Positions 35,130 to 47,410 of a stretch of DNA of 64,000 nt are shown piece by piece. The stretch's first letter is position 1, and the number at the start of each line of letters is the position of its first letter. The notes under the pieces were generated by a model. The model saw only the letters and a list, made by a program, of their open reading frames with translations. It did no database searches and had not been told where the DNA came from. The stretch covers positions 35,159,540-35,223,539 of the forward strand of contig NC_091134.1 in NCBI RefSeq assembly GCF_041381155.1, written 5' to 3'. A program made the translations under genes and the position numbers. Origin of the DNA: Argopecten irradians. Its lineage: Eukaryota; Mollusca; Bivalvia; Pectinida; Pectinidae.

Positions 35130-37404
35130 CAGTTTGAATGAGCACTGTTCAAATTAGGTTTTAGAAGTCTGATTAATTCAGATTCCTTAGCCTCGCGTTT
35201 GACAACATCCGCATCATTCATCTGATATAAAGGGAAAAATTTTGAACTCTCCTTTAGAACATTCATCTATATGTTTACTTACTGGTAAAAATCGTAAATG
35301 ATCAGTCCGTATTTGCTGTCTGTGCACTGTCATTCTTGTACGTAATTCAGTACCCGTTTGACCGACATAAAATTCGGAGCATTTATCACAAATCATTACA
35401 TATATTACGTTACTAGATCTACAATTCATATTCTTTTTTACTTTGAAAGTAAAACCAGTTTTTAATGTTATCTCACTTCCTTCTACAATGTACTTACAAA
35501 TCCCACAACGAGGAGTGTGACACTTAGAAACACAACCATAAGATGAACTTCCGAATTTAGAACAAGTTAGGATTTGTTTCAGATTTTTAGGTTGTCGTTT
35601 ACTATTAATTAAAACAGTACTATTTAGAACTTTTCTCATACGATCACTACCTCTTTTCATGTCTTCGTATTTACTACGAATTACAGGAAACATATTAAAA
35701 TTACGAGGATTATATGTAGATATAAATGGAATTACGTTATTGTTTTTGTCAATATCTCGAGTACGGGATGTAAAAGGTCCCTTTTCTACAGCCAAACGTA
35801 TACCGTTCTCAATTAATTGAGGTGGATATCCTTGTGATTTCAGATGAGTAGAAAGTTCTTCAAATCTTTTTCTTAATGTTACTTTCGTCACTTACTAAAG
35901 TGACGATTCGTGATGCCAAATTATACGGAATGTTAACTTTAATATGTTTGGAATGACTGGAATAAAAGTTAAGATAATTATGAGAATCGGTAGGTTTAGC
36001 GTATATATCAGTAGAAATAATGTTGTCTTTCAAAATAACAAGAACATCTAAAAAAGGCAATGAATATTCATTAGATTCCATAGTATAACAAATGGAAGGA
36101 TGTAAGGAATTGAGGTCATTGAAAAATTCATCTACATTCATTTTTTCTGGCCAGATGATAAAACAGTCATCAAGAAATCTTAAAAAACTTTCTTCAAGCA
36201 TAATACGATAATCTCTACCATGTTTATTTTCCATAGCATCGTATAGTTTCTCCTCTAAATAACCTAGTACCAAAGTTGCATATGTAGGTGCAACCTTGGT
36301 ACCCATGGCAGTAACCCTTTTTCTGGTGATAAAAAATGTCGTTAAAACAAAATACGTTGTTTTTAAGTACAATATTCAATGCGTCAAGAATGAATTTCCG
36401 ACTAAAACGTTTGTCTATCTTATTAGGACATTTCTTTAACCAAAAATCTATTGCTTCCAGCCCAATTTCATGTGGAATATTGGTATATAAACTAACGACA
36501 TCAAATGACACAAGTTTAGATTTCACGTTGACGTTTTTAGGAAGATGACGTAGAAAGTCAAAATCATCCTTAATATAACTTTTAACTGAAGTACATAAAG
36601 GTTTCAATAGTATATCCAAAAAATGGCTAAGCCGCTGAGTGGAACTATTAGGACCACCAACAATGGGACGAAATTTCAAATCACTAGGATTGAGAACCTC
36701 AATATATATTGAGTTTTGCTGTAGAATAGCATTCTTGATAATTTCACTTTTATGAATTTTAGGTAAACCATAGAAAAAACTAGTACTATGAGTAAAATTA
36801 GTGAGATATTCATTTTCTTCGTCGAGTAACATGTTTTCTTTCTGTTTCTTGAGTAACTCATTTATAAGCTTACGGGTAGCTGTGTCAGCATTTCCCTCAA
36901 CAACTTCGTAAAATTCCTCATCTAATAACATATTTGTAATACATGTACAATAAAAATCAGCATTCATAATCACCACTGCTCCACCTTTGTCAGCCTCCTT
37001 AATAACTATAGACTTATCGTTTCGCAGATTATTAATAGCTTGAGTTTGTTTGAATGAGAGATTACTTTTAATCCGTCTATTACCAGTTTGTGTTTGTTAC
37101 CGAGAGGGAATTTGTTCAAAGACTCAATGTTTTCTTCTAAAACGTTATCCTTACTTTTAGGAGGATTGTAATTCGACTTATTCCGAACAAGTCCTTTAGG
37201 TTCATAGATGTTACTTACCTCCTTATCTTCGTTACTAAAGAACCTTTCATTTAAACGTAATCTTCTACAGTATTCCTGGATGTCGCATTTCAACTCGTTA
37301 TTATTAGATTTCGAAGGCGTTGGACAAAATTTTAAACCCTTACACAATACCTCAATTTCTATAGCACTAAGTTTTCTATTGGATAAGTTAATGACTTTTG
37401 GCAT
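35130..37404 (-). pseudogene. Penelope-like polyprotein: reverse transcriptase plus GIY-YIG nuclease, frameshifted
   Basis: The reading frame is spread over three frames. N-terminal region 37404-37006, RT fingers and palm 36976-36320, palm end and linker 36372-35860, nuclease 35891-35130. Motifs in order: YGLPKIHK, SFDVVSLYTNIPHE (motif A), GTKVAPTYATLVLG (motif B), FLDDCFIIW (motif C, aspartates intact), a Cys cluster KCHTPRCGICKY, then VIYVMICDKC and FYVGQTG of the GIY-YIG nuclease. Shifts fall near 37090, at an A/G run near 36315, at an A run near 35875 and at a T run near 35235. The right arm has the A run and the last T run in the open form. Either the copy is recently dead or the shifts are homopolymer sequencing errors. 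Confidence 0.85.
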
Positions 37405-38278
37405 GTAGTTTATATTTGTTTTGAATCGTCACTTTAGTAAGTGACGAAAGTAACATTAAGAAAAGATTTGAAGAACTTTCTACTCATCTGAAATCACAAG
37501 GATATCCACCTCAATTAATTGAGAACGGTATACGTTTGGCTGTAGAAAAGGGACCTTTTACATCCCGTACTCGAGATATTGACAAAAACAATAACGTAAT
37601 TCCATTTATATCTACATATAATCCTCGTAATTTTAATATGTTTCCTGTAATTCGTAGTAAATACGAAGACATGAAAAGAGGTAGTGATCGTATGAGAAAA
37701 GTTCTAAATAGTACTGTTTTAATTAATAGTAAACGACAACCTAAAAATCTGAAACAAATCCTAACTTGTTCTAAATTCGGAAGTTCATCTTATGGTTGTG
37801 TTTCTAAGTGTCACACTCCTCGTTGTGGGATTTGTAAGTACATTGTAGAAGGAAGTGAGATAACATTAAAAACTGGTTTTTACTTTCAAAGTAAAAAAGA
37901 ATATGAATTGTAGATCTAGTAACGTAATATATGTAATGATTTGTGATAAATGCTCCGAATTTTATGTCGGTCAAACGGGTACTGAATTACGTACAAGAAT
38001 GACAGTGCACAGACAGCAAATACGGACTGATCATTTACGATTTTTACCAGTAAGTAAACATATAGATGAATGTTCTAAAGGAGAGTTCAAAATTTTCCCT
38101 TTATATCAGATGAATGATGCGGATGTTGTCAAACGCGAGGCTAAGGAATCTGAATTAATCAGACTTCTAAAACCTAATTTGAACAGTGCTCATTCAAACT
38201 GAACCATTTTTGTTGTATGTAACATTATAGTTGAATGTTGACTTGATGGTACTTTTTTTCGGAAGCAGTATTTTATAT

Positions 38279-38351
38279 GTAGATGTAGCTCAATCGGTTA
38301 ATGGCCCTGTCTTTTGCTCAGCACTTAGCGTGTTCGAATCCTACCGAGCAC
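38279..38351 (+). other. tRNA-like module with box A and box B (right arm)
   Basis: TAGCTCAATCGG matches the Pol III box A and GTTCGAATCC the box B. The spacing (46 nt between equivalent positions, 45 in a standard tRNA) is right. The acceptor and T stems do not pair well, so this is not a working tRNA. It looks like a tRNA-derived internal promoter, as in SINE heads, carried in the element's 3' region. Confidence 0.6.
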
Positions 38352-38487
38352 AGGAAATATTTTTATATTTTCATGTTTTGTCTTTTATTTAATCCGACAT
38401 TGTATTCTTTGTATTCTTCCTCATTGATTGTTTATATCATGTCTCTTAGCAAATGACGTCATGAATTATGACGTCATAATACGTCTT

Positions 38488-38550
38488 CAATAAACAGTCT
38501 GAAGAGCTCCCTTGAATGGGGCGAAAGCGCTCACTAGTCAGTCGTTATTG
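38488..38550 (+). ncRNA. Hammerhead ribozyme (right arm of Penelope-like element)
   Basis: It runs from CAATAA to TTATTG, which pair as outer helix I. The inner helix I is AGT/ACT. Core CTGAAGA (CUGANGA consensus), stem II GCTCC/GGGGC with a 7-nt loop, then CGAAA. Stem III is AGCGCT, a self-complementary palindrome with no loop, so cleavage (after the C of GCTC) would need two molecules or a tandem RNA. Type I hammerheads with minimal stem III are known in Penelope-like elements. Confidence 0.8.
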
Positions 38551-38565
38551 TTTTTATTTCTTATA

Positions 38566-39216
38566 GATTTCGTCCGTAAGGATTTTTCTTTAAATTTATC
38601 ATATATATATAATATATATATACTGAACAATCCCATTACGATGCATGACATCATAATCACATGGAACGTCACATTAGTATGATTACGCAGGCGCGTTATA
38701 CGATATTTATGATATTGTTGTAGCATAATTTAGGCTAATTGTACGGGAAATAAACCTCATCAGTAAATGTGTTATGCAGACTTTGATAAAAAGATATAAC
38801 ATCTAAAATGTATATTAATTTCGGAACAAGGATGTGATAACACCAACCAAATTCAGAATTTCCTGTGTAAACTATGTTAAAAGTTAAGTTTCATGTCGCT
38901 CTTTTACTGTCTGGCGCAGTGATAATCAACTGACGCGCGTTAATTAAGACGACGGCGGGAACATAAAACGACCCTCGTTATGAAAATTAGCTCAGTTAAT
39001 TAATTCAAATTAAATTGTTAAGGTGATGGTAAGTGTAGTATTAACGGTAAGTAAGTTAATAACTTTTACTTCTCTACAAAATAACCAATCTCGTATTGCA
39101 TCCCCATTTTAAAATTAAAATGCGTTTCGGAAAGGTAGTGGGCCTTTAAATAAATGGATTTTTCTGTTGACACGAATTCATTATCATGGGCGGTTCTATG
39201 ACATTACAGTAACAAG
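38566..39216. other. Intergenic, no gene
   Basis: AT dinucleotide tract at 38600-38625 beside the retroelement. The block CGGAAAGGTAGTGGGCCTTT near 39128 matches a piece near 18767, so an unnamed dispersed repeat ends here. Confidence 0.4.
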
Positions 39217-40498
39217 AGGTCCACGGTCACCTGAAAATTTAAGCCATTTGGACCTCACTGGGCTCCACCGCTCAGCCTTTGGGGATGAGACAGGGTCAAA
39301 ATGACATAATAGCAAAATGTCCTCTTGTGGTTATAATGTGAATCAAAAGTTTGAACAATTTCCAGTAGAAAATAAACAAAATATACCCAAGAAGTATTCA
39401 ATATAAACTATAGCAAACTTAGCCTCCTCCCCAGGGGCAAACAAAGAGGCCAAGGGTTATAAAATTCACAATTCTGATAAAGCACCACAATATCTTTAGA
39501 ACACAAGGTCCAATAATAGCATTATTACAAAGGACATGAACTCTATAATATAGTTACCGTCGAAAAATTCCCTTTTTCAAACTCATCCTAGATCTTGTTG
39601 ATATAAGGCTACATACAGAGTTTCATCAAAATCAGTTCACATTTACCAAAGTTATCTTGTTCACAAGCACAATGATAAAATTAGAACAAAGGGCAATAAC
39701 TTGTACGTTACTGTCGAATAATTCCCATTTTTGAACTCGTACGAAATTTTGTTGATATAAGGCTACATACAAAGTTTCATCAACCTCGGTTAACATTTAC
39801 TCAAGTCATCATGTTCACAAAGTAAAGTTAACGCACGATGGACAATAGGCTATTGCAGTGGGTCACTATGATGTATGGTCAGGTGACCTCCTGAAATTGT
39901 ATCTTATCGAAAATATTATGGTCCTTTAAATTTGTGTTAAGTTTGATAAAAATCACTCAAGGAATGAAGCCGCTAGAGCACTGAAAAGGATTTTCTAAAA
40001 ATAGTAACAGTGGCCTTGACCTTGACCCTGCAACCCTGAAACTCAAACTTTTTCAGTCCTTTGTATTTGTGTGCAGTTTGATCAAAATCACTCAAGGAAT
40101 GAAGCCGCTAGAGTGCTGACAAATAAATTATCTAAAAATAGTAACAGTGACCTTGACCTTAGTCTAGCAATCTTCACACTCAAACTTGTCCGAGATATTA
40201 TGATCCTTTGTCTATGTGTGAAGTGTGATCAAAATAAATCAAGGAATGAAGCCGCTAGAGTGCTGATAGGGATTTTCTAAAAATAGTAGCAGTGACCTTG
40301 AACTTGACCCAGCAACCCTGAAACTCGAACTCGTCCGAGATCTTGTTAATATTAAGCTACATACAAAGTTTCATCAATCTCGGTTCACATTTACTCAAGT
40401 TATCGTGTTCACAACAAAAACTTAACGCACGACGGACGACGCACGACGCACGACGGACGACGACGGACAAAAGGCTATCGCAATAGGTCACCGTGACC
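39217..40498. repeat. Composite dispersed repeat bounded by GGTCACCGTGACC-like ends
   Basis: It starts AGGTCCACGGTCACCTG and ends AGGTCACCGTGACC, roughly inverted ends. Internally one module (AAGGAATGAAGCCGCTAGAG) repeats at about 39958, 40093 and 40240, and another (GATATAAGGCTACATACA) at about 39602 and 39758, with a diverged third near 40350. A run of ACGACGGACG words lies near 40430-40465. No protein is encoded. Confidence 0.65.
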
Positions 40499-40583
40499 AA
40501 AAAATCGTGAGTCAAAATGAATTTTGCTGCGTCAAAGACCCGAGGTCTCTGGTTAATAGATGCCCTGGATTCACTTTCTAATT

Positions 40584-40688
40584 CATCCTCGATACTCCAG
40601 GGGTTCCTATCACTTACGATCTCTACTATGAGATAGTCCAGGGGTGAAGAGATCGTAAGTGATCGGAACCCCTGGAATATCGAGGATG
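40584..40688. mobile_element. 105-bp hairpin MITE, CATCCTCGATA family
   Basis: From CATCCTCGATACTCCAGGGG to CCCCTGGAATATCGAGGATG, nearly a perfect palindrome, with a short centre around CTACTATGAGATAG. It is an internally deleted version of the 0.3-kb copies at 46140 and 56850. Confidence 0.85.
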
Positions 40689-43499
40689 TTTCTGGTTCAA
40701 TTGGCACTGTTTGTTCGGCTTTATATAATTGGAGTTTTGAGCTCTGTCAATTTCCTTAACTTATCATAATTGTTAATTCAGTAATTACAATGATAAGAGA
40801 CATAAACCTTTTCTCTGTTTCTATTTTCTTTATTTTTAACTGAAACAATCGGTAACAAGACACACAACGCACAGGCAGTTTTTCAATTTTAGATACTAGA
40901 CTAGTATAAGTCTAGTAATATTACAATTTTCAGTATTTGTATGTACACGTATGCCTGAAATTTGCATATAAAGGAACCTCGAACATATATACACATCATA
41001 TTTGGAAAAATCCTCTTTAATACTTTTTAAGAAAGGGCGCCAACAAACTTAAATTGTCTAAAGTCAAGATGTTGGTCTGATCGATCTCAAGAATGGAATG
41101 TTCACTATTTTCAGACTTGTATAAATTATAAGCATTAACTTTTACATCAATTAAGTCGTCAGTTTTTACATACTCTTATTTTACCAATTTGACCTTGATA
41201 TGAGAACATTTCAAGGTCACGAGCTCAACGAACGTTCAGGTCAGCATGTTACAGATTGATATATGTAGAGAGTCTATATTTATATATCAGATCACGTCAA
41301 ATCCCAAAAAACAATATTTTATCATTAATAATCACGAACCGATACTATGGAATATTAAAGCATGTACTCAAATTTCACACTGCATATATTATAAACAAAT
41401 CATAAAGTTTTAATCAATTAAATGTGTACACAATACGTGATAAAACAGTAACAATAGTAGTCTGTTATGGCGGTGACGTCATAGGTCACATTTCGTACGT
41501 CACGTCAACAAAACAAAACTCACGTGCAATAATTGTATACAGCACGGTTCTATTGGATATTTGAAGTCGCACATACACACTATGACGTAACAAACCAGCT
41601 ATGACATATGCATCAAAATGGCGATTGACTTATCAGAATTGTACAATCTATATTTTAATTTAAGTCTTATTTACAATGTAATGTCTTCAAAGTATGAAAC
41701 ATATGGGGCTTAGCTTGTCATTTTTATTATGGGTTTTTTTTTCAATAAAATTAACAAGGAGAATGAATTATCTCCCATTGTTTTGGTTGGGTGTAAAGAA
41801 ACTTAATGCAGCAGCATGCTTCCTAAACATCCTGAATGTCATCATTCCATCATCCGTATATGAACAACCAGGTTACCCGAGTATCGTTTCCTAATTAACC
41901 CACATGTACATGACTCCACTTCTAAGTTCCAATCAGTCAAACAATATCTAAAATCAAAGAACTTACCTATAATCATACATTTCAGTATGTCAAAGTATCA
42001 CGATAAAACCAAAATGGCGTCTCTTCCTTTAGATAGGGTGCGCACGTCGATAAAGCGTGGAGTGTCGGTCATGCGCAATAAATCGATATTGCTCAGACAA
42101 ACATTATGAAGATTCAGATACTAATATTTATATTTTTAACATTGATATGAATTTAAATAAAAAAGTTACATTATATTGTTAAGGGAAAATAATATACCGT
42201 AAATTAGCAGGTAATTAGGTGCATTCGCTAAATTTTCAGTTACCGAGTAAACGAGAACTCGATAAAGGTCACCGGAAGTCATACTAGGGGAGTAATCATT
42301 ATATGAAAATCGCGACAGTTAGAGGTAGCGTACGGCCAACACGCTGTGTAAACAAGCGATTGCAGTCATTTCGATAGTTATCATACCACGGGTCTGTTAA
42401 CGCTGAGCTGTAATCCAATTGTATTTATTTCATCTCTGAGGCCCCCGTTGCGGGTAGAACCGACCTCATTTGCTTTCCTTTTAGTTGTGTGTAATCCGGA
42501 AACCATTCGTCAACCAACTAAAATTAGGTCCACGGACGATATTTCTACAAGCATGGTCACTTGCTATTATTTCATAGAGTGTGTACGATGCATTTGGTGT
42601 TGTTATATCGCCATTTTCAAAACGTTAGTTATTTAGATATTGTCATTGGTCAGTGTAATTTAGACTTCTATTTAACAACACAGCAGATGGATAATTGTAT
42701 GGTGTGCACGACTCTATGTATGACTATACACTCGATAATGAGGGACTAATGGCCGTCGATAATATATCCAAAAACATACATTCAATTGTATTTCGCTTTT
42801 TTATAATCAATACACATGTAAGAAATATTTAAATAATCTGTAATATGTTATTTTAATAAATTGTTTTTACATAATAATTGGTGATATTGTTTTATTTATT
42901 TATGTAAGAGATCTATACATTTGAACATGTGAATAGTAAATATGTACATGTACATAATGAGTTTATAAAAAATTTAATATTGGATCATGTATGACGTTGA
43001 AATATCCAGCATCAGAAGATATAGACTTAAGAAACCCTATTTGACAAATTTCAACTATTTAAATATAATGGCCGTCGATAATATCCAAAACCATACATTC
43101 AATTGTATTATTTTTTTATAATCAATACACACGTAAGAAAAATTTAATGAAATCAGAACGGGCCGTTATTACAGTGAACCGGACAAATCACACACTGACA
43201 ACGACACACCACTTCCTCATGTAAAGTACCACTACCAGTGTATGTAACATGTGTACACATATCCCACGCATTATATGCAAAACCAACTTCACCACAACAA
43301 CAGTCTAGACTAACTAACATATAACACTACCAGTGCATGTTAAACATGTACCATGGAAGAAGACTACAGAGAGAACGACGCCCAACTCCAAAGCCATAGT
43401 TCAACCACAGTGTACCGTCATTCGCTTCTTTTACCAAATCGCAGGTGCCTTTCTGTTGCCTTCATTTTTACTATCAAATAGCGTAGGGGTTGGTATAAG
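40689..43499. other. Intergenic repeats and relics
   Basis: A diverged relative of the 13045-13835 unit lies at 40980-41110. An 85-bp direct repeat starts ATGGCCGTCGATAATAT at 42750 and again at 43069. Around 42040-42090 a GGTCATGCGCAATAA word lies in GC-richer sequence. No exon could be supported. Confidence 0.4.
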
Positions 43500-43780
43500 A
43501 TCAGTGATAGTAACCATGGGAGTATCGAGGATGATGTGTGCATTGTGTAGCGGTGTGTGAATGTGTGTATGTTTTGGGAGACTGTGGTATATTCGTGTTG
43601 TGTCTCCTTGTGATAGTGTGTTTTGGGAGGCTGTGGTATGTTAGTGTTGTGTCTCCTTGTGATAGTGTGTTTTTAGAGGCTGTGGTAAATTCGTGTTGTC
43701 TCATACTCTCATTGTGATGGTGGGGCTCTTGCTCTTTTTATAGTAATATCTCACCGAAGCATGATGCTACACTTATTACT
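43500..43780. repeat. MITE fragment followed by part of a dispersed repeat with a 49-bp tandem unit
   Basis: GATAGTAACC...GAGTATCGAGGATGA (43508-43535) is one end of the CATCCTCGATA family. Then GTTTTGGGAG recurs at 43571, 43620 and 43669 (49-bp unit, three copies). CTCTTTTTATAGTAATATC follows, as in the 51005-51420 repeat. Confidence 0.6.
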
Positions 43781-46139
43781 ATAACAGTAGGGCATCTAAG
43801 GTATTTGTTAATTTACATGTAGAACTGTACATGTATATCACAAAAATGAACTTCAATAAAATAATCTACAAAAGCATACCTAATCGGTGATATCGATCAC
43901 CACCTAATTTAATAAGGCCGTCTAGTTATAATGGTGATGTTGGTAATTGGCATGACTTGGAAAACTGTATTCAGAAGACTAGAAAATGCAACCAATAAAA
44001 TGCCAAAGTCACTACCATAGTGACTACATATAAACACTTTAAACACATTATAGTCATATTTCAAATCTTTCCAGATCTTAAATGAACATGGTTGTTGTTG
44101 TTATAATAGGATGTACTACACCCCCAACTCACAAAAAAATAAAATAAAAAAGGAAATAAAATAAAAATAAATAAATCAATCAATAAATAAGGCCATATTA
44201 CATATATATCTGTAGTTTTGAAGTTACAATGACTTTACGTTATCAGGGAGGCGCGATAATATGTTTGATGTGTGGATAATATACATTGCATGATGTCGGT
44301 ACGTACACAGGAAATGATCTCGTAAATGGTAGTAGGCTCTATCTAATAAGTCAAGAAACCGTCTAGACTTCTCTTCCTGTACCAGAAATTCTTATCACCA
44401 GCAGGTTTGCCTTATTGTACTGGTACAGTATTATCTACCGCCGATTTTTATTTGAAAATGTAAAGCAAACTTGCCAATCAACTTATCACACAAATGGATA
44501 CACTATTAGTATTTTTAAATTTATTATGTCACTTTTGCATTCCTAAGTCTGGCACCAAAGTAAACATTATACTATTAGATACTAACCATGAGTTTGTTTT
44601 ATAATCAATTTGTCACTTTAGTAATAATTCTGTGTCATCATTTTGTCATATTTTAATGTCATAATTTGTTTCGGGTAAAAATCCATCATAAACGATACCC
44701 ATCATTTGAACAATAACTAATGTATAACAGTGTTGATATGTGTCCATTTAAAAAAAATGAATATTAGTAATAATTTGTAAAAAAAATGAATATGAAATAA
44801 TTTATCTTGCTTTTGGTGCATGCACAGTCAGCACTTCATCCCTTATAGCACAGTGCTATGGATTTTTTTTGGGGACGCAATCAATTATTCTTAATATCTT
44901 CATCTCGTTTTTTAAATTTTTTTTTTAAATTTATTTTTCAAAAGTTTTCAATATGTAAAAGTTACATCAGACATCCGCACACAAATTATTCATCATCTTC
45001 ATTCACTCATTCATCATCATCTTCATCATACATATACCCACTCAATATACATCATCATTCAGTTATCATCATATCCCACAGTAGTAATTATTATCATTAT
45101 CACCACTCAATAAACAAAGTCACTATATAGCTTCAGTTACGCACATCAACGAGGTACAATTTCAACAAGAAATTCAAATTAAACCTTTGGATCAACAAAG
45201 ATACATTGTGTTTAAGTAATTAGACATATGAAAGAAACAGAATTTAACAAAAAATGACAATTTATTGAAAACTTCTCGTCCTCTTTTCGGACTATCTACA
45301 GCACCCAATCGCCTATAGTCAAATATACCTCCGTCTTTTACCACCCCGCCACATTCACGTCCAAAGAAAGGACGTTTCAATGACGAAGTGATAGTCGGTT
45401 CGATATGCTGACGTGATCATCATCCTTTGTTAAATTGTGTTTCCTTTGATATGTACAGTTATTCACATTAACATCATCACTCATTTCGCATCATAATCAC
45501 CAGGATCATCATCACTCTGTCAAAAATTCATCACTAGATTATTTTAATATCATCAACAACAACTCGTCAAAAATATCATCACTATATGTATCTTGATCTC
45601 ATAATCAATGTTAACCCAAATATCCTCTTATTATCAAACAGAACATTATATATATCATCATCCATAAAAATGATGATAATTATACAAGATAAACACTGTA
45701 CACGTTAGCATTCACATTGATCTGATTGAGTTATATTCAGTGTAATAATATTTTAATTGCATTGTGCACAAACAAATAGAACAAACATACAAAATAACTT
45801 CATCTTTAATTAAAATAAGAAGCTTAAACATCTTAATTGTTACAAAGATATAAAGTAAGTAACATTTGTAACTGAAGAAAAATACTAATTCGTCTGCTCC
45901 TGGTTTTGATAGAGAATAACCATTCGTCAGCGGTTGAAACTATTTTAAGTTGGGATTGAAATTTTTATTAATACTAAGAAATTATACTTTGAATTATGAA
46001 ATTAATTTAGAACATCCCCAGTTTCGTTATTTGATTTGAAAATTTTGTATTATCCATTTCTATGTAAAAAAAAAAAAACAAAAAAAAAAGCCGCAAGCAA
46101 ATAAAATGTTTCAAGCTTTCGTTCATCTGTTGCACTGCA
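43781..46139. other. Intergenic, low-complexity
   Basis: Imperfect TCA/ATC-rich tracts at 44985-45110 and 45470-45690, and A-rich tracts near 44140 and 46070. Pieces related to the TTAA-flanked MITE occur at 44690-44725 and 45850-45915. No gene. Confidence 0.45.
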
Positions 46140-46454
46140 ATCACCCTCGATACTTCATGGGTTATTGTCGTTTTATCACTGAAAGCAGTCCACGAAAAAA
46201 TAGACCAATCACAGAGTTGCAGATGTACAGATGAGCAATTAGTTGTTTCCTTTGATGTTCACCAACATAATCGAATAATGGTACACTGTGGTTGACTGTG
46301 TTGCATTGAAGTTGAGCGTCGCTCTCTCCCTGTTACCTTCTGTAGGCCTGTCATTGGTCAGTGTTTGTCTCCTGAACTTCCATCAATTATACTATGAGAT
46401 AGTCGAGAGGTGGATCTAACGACAGTGAAAGTAAACTCTGTGGTATCGAGGATG
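46140..46454. mobile_element. MITE, CATCCTCGATA family, 0.3-kb form
   Basis: Ends CCCTCGATACTTCATGGG and GGTATCGAGGATG. The interior shares AATGGTACACTGTGGTTGAC, GTCGCTCTCTC and ACTATGAGATAGTC with the copy at 56850-57164. Confidence 0.75.
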
Positions 46455-47291
46455 CACTGCAGCAAAATATAAAAAAAACATTTTGATCATTAAAAGTCTA
46501 TTGCTATAACAAAAAAGTATGAAACACTGCATCTAAAACCTTTAGTCAAAATTATCAATTATAGTTGTACTCAATTTTTTTCGTAACATTTGTCAAGAGG
46601 ACATATTAAAACCCAAATAGGGAAACTATATATATCTTTATAACATCAATATTTCTAGACATATTGGTAAGGAAACTAAATTTCTATTCAGAATCCATGT
46701 TACATGGTTTTGGTGGGAATGTTTTAAATATTATGTTAAATGAATTATCAGAAAAAAACACACACAAAATTTACGTTTAGCAAGGATCTTTCAACTTTGA
46801 ACACTCAAGCTGATTTTCAAAATAATTAAGTTTTCTTTATTTTAAACCAAAGCTGACTTTTTAATTGGCCGATTTGGCTTCTTTGTACCTCTAAGGGAAA
46901 AAAAATCCGAGAATTGCGCGAAAACCCGACTGTACAAATTCACAATAGAAATGCCGACTTAGTATATTGATTTGGAAAAATCAAAGGATTTGACCAATTA
47001 GTTTGGGAAACTGATTGTAATCATTGATGTCAAATATTTTTTAGTTTCATCGGGTTATGAAATCAATTTCTTGCATACCCCGGTGAAATTAAAAAAAAAA
47101 ACAATACCGCAATGATAGACCTAGAGCTACTATTACTTTTTATTGTCTGTGCTCTTTTCTGAGTTAGAGTTATCGCCCTTTGGACGGCAATCCGAACTCG
47201 AGTAAAGAATTTCTCAACTTCCGGGTAATATATTGTTGTCACTCCGTTGTGCAATACACGGTGAATTACACCATGACTTAAAACCACTATG

Positions 47292-47300
47292 TATAAAAGG
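47292..47300 (+). promoter_or_regulatory. TATA box of the HEAT-repeat gene
   Basis: TATAAAAGG, 111 bp upstream of the ATG at 47411. A start site around 47320-47330 (CCTCAGACCTCTCAGG) would fit the usual 25-30 bp spacing. Local GC content also rises here. Confidence 0.7.
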
Positions 47301-47410
47301 CCAGGTGTTTTGGGGCGATGCCTCAGACCTCTCAGGATCACAGAAACCTGACATAAGTCGGTCTTAACCTGACAGTTACGATTTCGTCGTCAATTTCTCC
47401 CAAACAAACC

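Larger units (their letters stand above)
34766..38565 (-). mobile_element. Penelope-like retroelement with an inverted copy of its 3' half
   Basis: The left arm 34766-35909 and right arm 37423-38565 are almost perfect reverse complements (1144 and 1143 bp), separated by 1.5 kb. The minus strand carries reverse transcriptase then GIY-YIG nuclease, the domain order unique to Penelope-like elements. The right arm repeats only the nuclease half and the 3' region in the opposite direction, starting inside the coding region. Inverted partial copies are known for this class. Each arm ends with a tRNA-like module and a hammerhead ribozyme. The arms differ mainly by one-base homopolymer indels, so the insertion is young or the arms are kept alike by gene conversion. 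Confidence 0.93.
37423..38565 (+). mobile_element. Inverted 3'-half copy of the Penelope-like element
   Basis: Encodes the linker, Cys cluster and GIY-YIG nuclease (to a stop near 38200), then the tRNA-like module and ribozyme. One extra T in a run near 37877 breaks the frame relative to the left arm. The inner boundary falls at GAATCGTCACTTTAGTAAGT, itself close to a short palindrome. Confidence 0.9.

Noticed and set aside
38279..38351. A functional tRNA gene
   Set aside because: Box A and B are good, but acceptor and T stems do not pair and the sequence is part of a repeated retroelement arm.
47063..47341. 92-codon minus-strand ORF over the HEAT gene promoter
   Set aside because: It overlaps the TATA box and 5' UTR antisense and has no family resemblance.
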